From Capronia americana (Eukaryota > Ascomycota > Eurotiomycetes > Chaetothyriales > Herpotrichiellaceae): 64,000 nt of DNA. Numbering within the stretch: the stretch's first letter is position 1; the number at the start of each line of letters is the position of its first letter. Of the stretch, positions 53,945 to 62,444 are shown piece after piece. The stretch is from NCBI GenBank assembly GCA_016110215.1, contig JADWQD010000018.1:806001-870000 (forward strand), in the 5' to 3' direction. The notes under the pieces are model-generated. The model searched no databases, was not told the DNA's origin, and saw nothing but the letters and a program-made list of their open reading frames with translations. The position numbers and the translations under genes were made by a program.

Positions 53945-55675
53945 ATGAGATTCTCTTTCACCAAACTTCTCGTCGTGGGGCTAGCCTCAACAGCGACGGC
54001 CAGCACTTGGTTCAGTAAAGCCGGTAATGCTCGCTCTCATCCTGCCAGAATTTTCGCTAACATTACTCCTAGCTTACAACAAGTGGCACGAGACTGAGCT
54101 GGAGCGATGGCTCTCTGACCACGACGTTCCCTACCCTACCCCTGCGGATAGGAAAGATCTCGAGAATCTCGTCAAAGAGAACTGGCAAGCTAAGGTGGTT
54201 GAGCCTGCTACTGCGGCCAATGATAAGACGGCGGACCACTATCACAGTGTTAAGGACTGGATCTTTGACAGGTATGCTGTTTCATGCTGGGTCGCTGGCA
54301 CGTATGCTAATCTCTCGGCAGCTGGACTGAGTCTTCGCTGAAGAGCTTCCTCGACCATCACAACATCCCTCATCCACAACCACGTACCAGAGACAGTCTT
54401 TTGACCACTGTCCGCCAGAACTACGATTCTGTTGCCAAGAAACTTGGTGAATACGCCTCGTATCCCGGCGACTGGGTCTACTCTAGCTGGTCTGAATCTG
54501 ATCTCAAAGAGTACCTCGATGAACGCGGCATCCCTGTCCCACAGCCCTCTACGCGTGACAAACTCATCGCCCATGTCCGCCGCAATGCCCGTCTGGCTTC
54601 CCTCAACACTTCTTCAGCCTCCAAAGCAGCCAGCTCTTCCTACTCCAGTGCTAGCTCTGTGGCAAGCGCTTCAGCAGCCAGTGCACAAGCCAGCCTGAGT
54701 GACGCTCTTTTCGATGCGTGGTCTGACAGCAAACTAAAAGAGTTCCTTGACACTCACGGCGTCCCTGTCCCGCAAGGCAGCAAGAAGAACGAACTCATCG
54801 CTTTGGCTCGGAAACACCGTGCGCAGCTTGAAGCCAGCGCCTCCTCTGCATCTGGCCAAGCTGCTGCCAGCGGCTCTTCACTCTCTGGTTCTGCTGCTTC
54901 TGCATTTGGTGCTGCTACTACGAAGGCCGGCAATGAATTCGCCAAAGCAACAGATGATGCCTCCTTGGCTGCTGAGGATTTGTTCAACAAGGCGTCTGAG
55001 ACATGGTCCGATTCTCGTCTCAAGGCTTATCTCGATTCTCGTGGTGTACCCGTTCCCCAGAACAGCAAGCGTGACGAACTGCTTAAGCAAGTCCGGCTGA
55101 ACCGACACAAGGCCGCCACAGGCTGGTCCGCTTGGACATTCGACACCTGGACCAAGGAGAATCTTCAGAACTACCTTGCGGCTCACAGCAAGAAATACAA
55201 GAAAAACGCCAAGGCGAGCCGCGACGATCTCGTCAAACAAGCTCAAGACTCCTACGCCTCTGCTTCCAAGAGCGGTGGTACGAGCTATGCCTCAGTCACC
55301 AGTTACCTTGCAAAGCAAACCGATGCTGCAAAGGACAGCGCCTTTGACACCTGGTCCGACAGCGATTTGAAGAGCTATCTCGACAGCTACGGTGTCCCTA
55401 ACTACCAAGGCTCGACCACCAACGAACTCCGGGCACAAGCCAAGAAGCAATACAACTACTTCAAGTACGGCACGTCTACTCCGCAGGGCACTATCTTCGA
55501 ACGCATCAAGAGCGGATTACAATGGGTTCTTGGACAGGTTCAAGGTTCTGCCTCGACTGCTTCTGGAACTGCATCCGCATCCGCAAGCTCGGCATCCAGC
55601 GTCGCCTCCAAGTCTGCCAGCTCCGCTTCAAGCCAAGCTTCCAAGAGTGCCACAAGTGCCAAGAATGAGTTGTAG
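53945..55675 (+). CDS. secreted or envelope-associated Ish1/Msc1 repeat protein
   Basis: Three exons: 53945-54023, 54073-54271, 54322-55675 (543 residues). A signal peptide (MRFSFTKLLVVGLASTATAS) is followed by seven Ish1-type repeats of about 30-40 residues with core W-[ST]-[DE]-x-x-L-K-x-[FY]-L-D-x-[HR]-x-[IV]-P-x-P; repeats 4, 5 and 7 read AWSDSKLKEFLDTHGVPVPQ, TWSDSRLKAYLDSRGVPVPQ and TWSDSDLKSYLDSYGVPNYQ. Repeat 6 is degenerate (Lys-rich). Ser/Ala-rich linkers separate them and form the C-terminus. Family members are the S. pombe nuclear-envelope stress protein Ish1 and yeast Msc1. Splice junctions fall inside repeats 1 and 2 and restore them. Confidence 0.9.
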
Positions 55676-55946
55676 GGCAGTGCGGAAGGAAATGATACCC
55701 CATAGATAATTGGAGGATGAGATGAGCTGTTGGGTGAGGGCGGAAATGGAGTGGGTGTCGGGTCAAGGACTGACCAACCAATGGAACGACTTCAGAAGGT
55801 GAACAGGTTGACGAATTGTATTCTTTAGAGCTTCCAAGCTATGATAGCAATACCCAGGAATGAGAAAAGCGACTCTTGCGCCAAGATTATCACTCTCTTC
55901 AGTCCATAGATATTCCTCCCTGCCTAGAACATCATCCGGGACCACG
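55676..55946. other. short convergent intergenic region
   Basis: 3' ends of two converging genes; no gene seen. Confidence 0.5.
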
Positions 55947-56623
55947 TCAATGGAAGTCTGTTTTGCGGAACGCCATCAGCTTCCCTACAACCAAGTACTG
56001 CGCCCACAGTTAGCCTGAGCCCAATTCCTCTCACACCCAACACAAGTCAAACTCACCTTCTCATCAAACCGCTCTATCCACCCGTTCAAATTGTCCAGCT
56101 GCTCACTGGTCAAATCTTCACATGGGTCCAGCGGCCCATCAAGGTCCTTCGTCAGCATCTCCTCATCGAAACTCTGGCATGCAAGGCCTCGGGTGGCATC
56201 GCGGCCAGCGAAGTTCTCGTAGGGTCCGCCTGGGCCGTAGAAGTTGCGGCCTGGTGAGACGTCGTAAACTTTGCCGCGGACGGCGAGGTACTATTGGGAG
56301 AGTCAGTTAGATCGTGCGCAGTGGTGGGTTCGAGGGTTGACCGCCGGCGGGACTCACCACTGGGGCGTTCTCTGTGCCGTTATATTTCAGCAGCGTCCGA
56401 GGTGTGAATGTCTTGAAGACAATGGGCTGCGGTCCCGCCGGAAGGGATGGAGCTGAGGAGGGGCGCAGACGCAGGTAAAGCAAGGTGAGAATGAGGACGA
56501 GGAGGGTAAGGTTCAGCGGCGTTAGGAGCGGGGTGGTGATCGCAAAGCTGTTGCAGGAACGAGTGTGAGTTGTGTGAAGACGATATGGTCGACGGGGAGG
56601 AAGTCCTACAATGTCTCGCGCAT
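55947..56623 (-). CDS. DAP1: DAP1/PGRMC-type heme-binding membrane protein
   Basis: Four exons: 56623-56610, 56547-56358, 56290-56057, 55997-55947 (162 residues). The N-terminal membrane helix (LNLTLLVLILTLLYLRLR) is followed by a cytochrome-b5-like domain of the membrane-associated progesterone receptor group: FTPRTLLKYNG, YLAVRGKVYDVSPGRNFYGP and G-P-Y-E-N-F-A-G-R-D-A-T-R-G-L-A, with the Tyr residues that bind heme instead of His. Dap1 binds heme and supports CYP51 (Erg11) and other P450s in the ER. The 14-nt first exon with donor GTAGGA is the weakest part; exons 2-4 are secure. The last exon (YLVVGKLMAFRKTDFH) was recovered past a GTGAGT donor. Confidence 0.9.
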
Positions 56624-57361
56624 CTCCCTGTTGTGGGCTTCGATTTCTAACTCGGGGTCAGTATGTGAGGTTTGTCGCTGCCGGCAGGAGCGCATTACCT
56701 GGTGGAATCCCGCTCATCTTTGCGGTTGTTGTGCGCACCGTTTGTGCCTACTCAGCGCGACGGAGTTTCAACGTGGTGAAAGATCAGGTCCTGCTCAGGG
56801 GCGATGCATCAGCAGATAATAATGCGATATGCGTTGCAGAGAAACGACGATGAGAGAACATTCCCGCAATCTCCTTCCGAGGATGGCGGGGAAGTGTGGA
56901 GGCAAGTGCCGTCAGCCGGAGAAAGACGGATCTCACTGGAGGTGAGGAGGATAGGATATTCCGCAAGCAAGCCGAACACTGGGACATTGCGCCTGGCTTT
57001 CGAATTCAATCTCCTCTAGACTACGAGTACGTACAAAACTTCGCGATAACTCCTGGTACGGCTTGCCAGGTACATATCTTCTCCTGCCCATACTTGGACG
57101 CCGGGGCCTGCCTCTCCTCTCAGATTCCTACCTTCACACCTGCTTTACCCTCCTTTCATTGTCCCTCCATTGATCTGTCACTCTAGCCGGCTTCCCTCCT
57201 CCAACAGTTGCTTCGGACATTTCTCAGCTTTATGCATGCGCCTCCTCCATCACTCAGCTATACAAAGCCGCAGTAGCCGAGAGCATAGGAGGGTATCAAC
57301 TGGTTCCTCCAATGTCGGCCACCAACCCCCGCGCGCCTTCCACGTTCGCAATGTTGGGCGC
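56624..57361. other. intergenic region DAP1 / cell-death locus
   Basis: About 740 bp; DAP1 promoter and the 3' side of the two-motif gene. No gene and no extra motif copy was found. Confidence 0.45.
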
Positions 57362-58162
57362 TTATGAAGAATAGAAGACGGGCCTGCTGGATCCCTTGTA
57401 GATCTGGTCGCCTCCATACAATACGTTGGCGCCTAGTGAGTTATGTCCAGTTTGCACAATAACGTCAGCACACCCGTCGTCAGCGCCGTCATCAGCGCCA
57501 TCGACAGTATCATCAAGATGATGATCATCGTTCTGATCAATGTCACCAATGGCAGAGTCAGTTTCGGCCTATGAGCACAAATGAGAACTTAGTTTGAATG
57601 CTTCAGGGTATTCCTGCGTACAGACTTGTCCCTCATCTCTTCCCTGTCGGCTTGTTCCTGTCGATCTTGGCGTTGCCGACTCTCATCATTCTGGCTCCTG
57701 CGAATGGCTTCGGGCGAAGCCGGAGCTCTCGCAGCTGAAGGCACAGTATAGTAAGCATTCAGGTCTTAGTGCATCGACACGCCACAGGCCTACCAAACAG
57801 CGGCGACGCTGAACCGATGAACACTTGCTTGCCCCGAAAGATCACATTCGCGCCCTCCGTGTTGTCGCCTTTGAGCTTGACGATTAGCGGGCGTCGAAGG
57901 GAGTGCGAGACCTACTCAGCGAATCAGGATGGGTGTCGACAAAAGGCATCCAACTCACTGCAAGGGCGTCGCCTACACTTTGAGATTGGCCTGGCATTTT
58001 TCTACCTCCAATTGATGGATTGCCAGCGCTCTCTATGTGGGTTCTGCCGGGTTGGAGACTCTGGAACGTATCTCTGCGCTGCAGAGGGGCAGTTTCCCGT
58101 GGGGGAGAATATGACATCTCTGTGACGGTTACAGTGGCACTCACTTCCTTTATGTACACCAT
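57362..58162 (-). CDS. protein with two copies of a candidate amyloid-signalling motif
   Basis: Four exons: 58162-57959, 57911-57794, 57734-57622, 57568-57362 (213 residues). The first 68 residues are disordered and unrecognised. Motif copy 1 (83-108) has core NVIFRGKQVFIG; copy 2 (186-211) has core NVLYGGDQIYKG and ends five residues short of... the C-terminus VFYSS. Between them lie a Glu/Arg/Gln-rich helical stretch and an acidic Asp-rich stretch. Both motifs match the C-terminal motif of the HeLo-like gene 400 bp upstream on the same strand. No HeLo-like domain is encoded here. It could be a decoy or adaptor, a remnant of a duplicated executioner, or the 3' part of a single larger gene joined to 58561-59552. 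The third intron is the least certain. Confidence 0.6.
57371..57448 (-). repeat. motif copy 2 of the two-motif gene
   Basis: Encodes G-H-N-S-L-G-A then NVLYGGDQIYKG; aligned to the other copies through N-V-[LI]-[YF]-x-G-x-Q-[VI]-[YF]-x-G. Confidence 0.65.
57794..57869 (-). repeat. motif copy 1 of the two-motif gene
   Basis: Encodes G-D-N-T-E-G-A then NVIFRGKQVFIG, followed by SASPLFG; a splice donor follows the final G, at the same place where the HeLo-like gene reads ...FFG. Confidence 0.65.
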
Positions 58163-58560
58163 GGTGTGTAGTGTGGGTTACTGGGTGAAGAAGACTAACA
58201 GCGCTCGTGTGGAATCACTTTATCATCACTGGACTCTTCGCGAGACGCTTTGCCAGCACCTATACTGCCATGCGAACCACCCAAGAGCCATCTCTTCACA
58301 GATGTTGTTGCCTAGTCCCTTCCGTGTCTGCGGGGAATCCCAAAACTGGCAGTCACAGAGGCCTGGGCCTACTCCTAGTGGTTTCAGGTGCATCTCAGTC
58401 CGTATATGCACACCCTTATTGGCCCCAGCAGGACGATTCTGCAGGAAAAGCAAGGAAAATGCTAATGGAGCGGCCGCTGACAACTCAGAGCTAGTGCAAA
58501 TGCCTCAAACCGACAGGTAAGATATCCGATCGACCCCTGCCTTTGGTGACCGTCCCATGG

Positions 58561-59552
58561 TCATGCGCGACCAAAGAATATTGTTGCTCCCGAGAAAACC
58601 TGGCTACCTCCATACAGCACATTTGACCCGGACTGATTGCTCCCGTAGTGGGCGATAGTGGCACAGGGCCGCCCTCCCCTTGAGCGGGCATGGTACGAGG
58701 CTTTCGGCAGCATGTGTCAGACGTGGACATACAGAGGTGAAGTCACCGGATTCTTACCTCTGCGCTCCTTTTTCGGTCTCGTTCTATTGGGCTCTGCACG
58801 CGAGACTTGAGGTTCTGCGGGGCCGTTTATCACGCCGCAGTCGGCATACTCGAGCGGGCCTAAAATCTGGTCGGATTTGCTTTCGTGGACGTTTCTATCC
58901 AGCTGCAGGCCATTGCACAGCCGTTGACACTCGGTCGATTCGTCTGCCGTGCCTATCAGGTCGTTTTCGGACGCAATACGAGCCTTGAGTTCCGATACGT
59001 GAATGCTCACTTCCGTCATCTGCTGGTGGCTGTCAATGCACAACCGCTGGGTGGCGTTGCAAATGGTTCTAAGCACAATCAGTACGCTGCGAGCCGCGCA
59101 GGGGTATTAGAGGGAGGGCCGGCTTCGAAAACAGACTTTGTTTCAATTTGTAATGCCAGCATCAACGATGCTTTCTGGCGTTCAATATCTGTCAGGATAC
59201 TCTTGATTTCGGTGCGCCTCATCTTCCACATGACGGACTTGCGAGCCTTATCGAATCCATGCATCGGAGCCAGCTTCATCGTTAAATATTCCAGATGCAG
59301 TCGACATGTATCCAGTGGCTCCTTGAGACCAGCAAACAGTCCGCCCTTGGATCCATCTCTCCCTGCGGTCGTGTTTCCGGTTGCTGACGATTCGTACACC
59401 TGGCGGAGCACGCTCTGCAGACTTTGCACTTCAGCCTGCACATTCTTGTGCTCTTCCGACGCGTTCTTGAGGTCCCGGATGAACGTGATGAGCGAGTCGG
59501 CGACTTGTAGCACTGTCAGGACACTCGCTGCGATGCTAAACGGGTCGCCCAT
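58561..59552 (-). CDS. HeLo-like cell-death protein with C-terminal amyloid-type motif
   Basis: Three exons: 59552-59137, 59068-58758, 58700-58561 (288 residues). The N-terminus MGDPFSIAASVLTVLQVADS opens the fungal HeLo-like/Helo_like_N domain, followed by long helices with a W-K-M-R-R...I-L-x-D-I-E-R-Q-K-x-x-L block (about 115-137) and a Cys/charged second helical part to about residue 205. A short linker with PKKERR precedes the last 27 residues, which hold the motif core NVLYGGSQVFSG and end FFGRA. Known members of this layout (HET-S, HELLP) kill the cell by membrane insertion once the motif is templated into amyloid. An ATG at 59594 would add 14 residues. Intron 1 has donor GTCTGT and branch CTGAT; it removes an in-frame stop. 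Executioner function is inferred from architecture. Confidence 0.75.
58570..58644 (-). repeat. C-terminal motif of the HeLo-like protein
   Basis: Encodes G-S-N-Q-S-G-S then NVLYGGSQVFSG and A-T-I-F-F-G, three residues before the stop region. Confidence 0.65.
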
Positions 59553-60570
59553 GGAAAGCAACGCCTGTTGTCGAAATTGATGTTGAAACCGCATGTAAAA
59601 ATCTTTGCCACTGAGACCTTTCCAACGTGCGCAGCTCTGCTATAGACTGCTCGGTGGTCGGGTCGCTCACTTTGGGATGAAGATGAGACTCTGGCAGCAG
59701 CTTCGAAGCCAGCTTCAGCTTCTTAATTTGCTTATGCGTCCACAGCCTCCGACGGGCAATCAAAGGTCTGAGATAATCCTCGCCACAGTGTGTATGCGAT
59801 GCGTACGTAGATACCGTCGATTCCCGGCGCTGGTCCACGCGGGGCTGGATGCGAACAAGCATGCAATGTAGGGTAGCAGGTGAGATGGCCACCGGTTTGA
59901 AACTTGCATTGCCACGTCGGCACCTCTTTGTCATTGGAGCCAAGCGATCGCCTCGCAGGGGAAGGGCTTCTCACTCGACCGATTGACGAACTGTACACTC
60001 TCCCAACGGGCATTTGCGCAACCTTCTTCGACTGGCATGTCGATTCGTAAAACCGTTGCCTCACTACTTAAAGTCAAAGGAAAGGTAACCCTGTCAGAGC
60101 ACTCAGCAGCAGTAATGAGGCGAGCTTTCAGTCAGCCCAGCGTAGGCACGGCCCTTTCGATTACAGGCGTGGTCCTACATAAGTGGAAGAAACTCCCATG
60201 GCAGTCTACGAGAGGCAACATCTCATGTCTCTATGGGTGTGACTGCAGGCTTAGACTTGGACACACGGCCAGCTCACGATGCAAATGATAGGACGATAAG
60301 ATCTGTGTTTCCCCGTTTTCTGGAGCTTTGGGCGTTTGTCCTCACATATTTGGCTGCATTGGTGGCCAACGGCAGCCAGATCGCCAGCTTGTGTCACTGT
60401 CTGCGCCCAAGAAAGCGCCGGATTGGCGGAATAAACTGACGGATTTGCTCAATGGCCTATTTTTCATTTTTGGAACATGGCACAAAGGCATAAATAAATG
60501 CGGCTGTATTGAAGGCCGGGTATCGGAAGTTGTACATATACAGTCTTTCCTGGCGTCGCTGAATCTCGTT
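59553..60570. other. 1 kb upstream of the HeLo-like gene
   Basis: Promoter of the HeLo-like gene and 3' side of the next gene. A minus-strand open frame at 59536-59943 lacks an ATG start and a splice partner; not called. Confidence 0.45.
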
Positions 60571-61331
60571 TCACTCGCTGGCAATAGGATCTTCAAACTC
60601 GACTTCTTCGAGCAGCGGCGTGCCGTCTTTCTTCACCGCCGGGAATTCTGTTCTCTTGCCCTTCGTGGACCGGTTGCTGCGATCCACTTCTCCAAAGGCA
60701 TAGTTGCGACCGATTTCTTTCATGGTCGAACTGATCTCCTGCCCTACACTGCATATCTTGATCAGGTCTGTATTCGTTCTCGGCAATGAGGAGAGGGGCT
60801 TGATGAGTTCGTCTTGTAATGATCTCGCCACCTCCTTGTCTGTGTCGAGATTAGCGCCTGACTTCTCCTCGCCTGCCAGAGTCTGAACTCACATTCTTCT
60901 GGGTTTCTCGTCGCTGACTGAGCCAGAGAGATGACGGTGTCGTATATCCGCGAACGAGCGAGGCTGCTTTCATTGCTCTGCAGGCTGAGCCCCTCGACGT
61001 ATCTGATGACTCTCCGTTGCAATTTCCACACCAGCGTGACTATTTGGTCTGCAACCGCTTCTGGAGACTCTGGCGACGGCTTCGATTGCAGACTAGAGTC
61101 GGCGTTAGGAAGGCTAGGTGTGGAAGGGGACTCTCCTGGTCCGAGGATCGTCGGTTGCTGAGGATCGGGACTTGAAACGTTGGGTAGAGGCGGGCTTCTG
61201 CGGTTTCGATTCCGGTCTGAGAAGATTCGGTTTGGTCGAGGTTGGGGACTAGCTGGAGGGGCGCACTGTTTTGATAGAGAACGAGAACTGCGAACTCGCA
61301 CTCGATCCAGGAAGCAGAGAAGACACTTCAT
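60571..61331 (-). CDS. helical hypothetical protein inside the cell-death locus
   Basis: Two exons, 61331-60893 and 60839-60571 (235 residues); 53-nt intron, donor GTGAGT, branch CTAAT, acceptor ACACAG. The N-terminus MKCLLCFLDRVRVRSS has two Cys and basic residues, possible for lipid modification. A Pro/Ser-rich linker (25-90) leads to an all-helical region (about 93-200: AVADQIVTLVWKLQRRVIRY... and KEVARSLQDELIKPLSSLP), then a charged tail (TEFPAVKKDGTPLLEEVEFE). No family recognised. Its place between the HeLo-like gene and the NLR makes it a candidate third component, which is inference only. Confidence 0.6.
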
Positions 61332-62444
61332 TCTCACAGTCCTGGATATGTATGTGCAGACTCTGGGTCTTTTGTTTCGCTGCAGGCTTTGGGGACTACT
61401 TCTCCCCGGGAATCGTGACTGGTATTCAGGGTTGATTCGACAGGCAGAGACTGCAGAGGTGAAAACAGGAACACAGATAGATAGCCAGTCGTGACCTGGT
61501 GGAATTAGGATGTCGTGACTTCAATGGAATACTCCGTCGGCAGCATGCAAGTAATTGGTCAAAGTCGTTTTGGCACCGTGGATTTGGGTTGCTCGGCTTG
61601 ATTTAACTGGAGGGCACGGGGATGATGATCTAGGCACGAGCGAGACACATGGCACACACATACCCTGGAGAGAAAGACCGGTCGCACTGTCTCCTTCGCA
61701 TACATCTTGGGCGTCGCATAGTATCATATGGGATGGAGAAATGCTGGGGCAATGCTCAACTCCCACGTCCAAAATGCCCAAACCAAGGCAGGCAGGCTGA
61801 AAGCAACAAGCACTGCCTCGAGGTGCGGCAAGGCAACTTTATCACAGGGAGGGTCGCCTGCATACGCCCATGCTTATGGGCGCTGACTAGTGTGTACACA
61901 ACTGCGTGGGAGCAGCTGTTCAACTCTCATGCGCCATCGGAAGAGAAGGAAAGAAGGAGAGGGGCTTTTGGAAGAGGCGAATTTGAGGCTCATTTCGCCA
62001 AGGCTTTTCTGCACGCTCTTGCACCCCTCCAGCACCCCGGCCCTTGCTTGCCACTGACAGCGCAGACGCCTACACCATCACTGCGCTGTCTGCAGAGAGC
62101 TGTCATTTTGGTGGGCGAATCAATTCTTCATTCTACCACTCCTACCACAACCATGGTCTCCGAGAACTGCTGCTGCTTGGGCAGCCTAAAGAACCCATGT
62201 TTTCGGCCCTCACTGACCACGACAGCCGTTCACTCGTGTGCCGCGATGTTGTGTAACGCCCGGCGCCCGATGCTTCTGTCTTCTGACAAGCCTGACTGAG
62301 AGCACCCGGGATGAGGAGCAGAGTATTTGTAGCCTAATGGATAAGGAAATCCCATTTAGTTCGGCCGTGTGCCAGCCTTTGAGCCTGGTCTCGAGCCATC
62401 TGGCTTTCACAGCCTCTTCCAATCTGTCCGCCACAGTTGACGGT
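61332..62444. promoter_or_regulatory. divergent region upstream of the NLR
   Basis: About 1.1 kb between the helical protein gene and the NLR. The NLR frame is open upstream to a second ATG at 62337, which would add 36 residues before the motif. The sequence around that ATG (TAGCCTAATGGATAAGG, 62330-62346) looks like a tRNA A-box, but no tRNA can be folded. Confidence 0.45.

Noticed and set aside
58380..58445. Possible degenerate fourth motif copy on the minus strand (G-A-N-K-G-V-H-I-R)
   Set aside because: Only G-A-N matches; the Y-G-G-x-Q core is absent and no exon structure supports it.
59069..59085. A 17-nt intron GTACTG...TTAG in the HeLo-like gene
   Set aside because: Too short to be spliced; a 68-nt intron starting at 59136 keeps the frame and has a usable branch point.
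59536..59943. Open frame upstream of the HeLo-like gene on the same strand
   Set aside because: No ATG start, a different frame from the HeLo-like exon, and no splice signal joining them; likely leader sequence.
61649..62299. Open frame of 216 codons upstream of the NLR (plus)
   Set aside because: Low-complexity, Cys/Pro/His-scattered composition without family features; overlaps the NLR leader.
62322..62420. tRNA-Arg-like A-box (TAGCCTAATGGATAAGG)
   Set aside because: No pairing acceptor stem, no anticodon arm and no proper B-box follow; it lies in the leader or start of the NLR frame.
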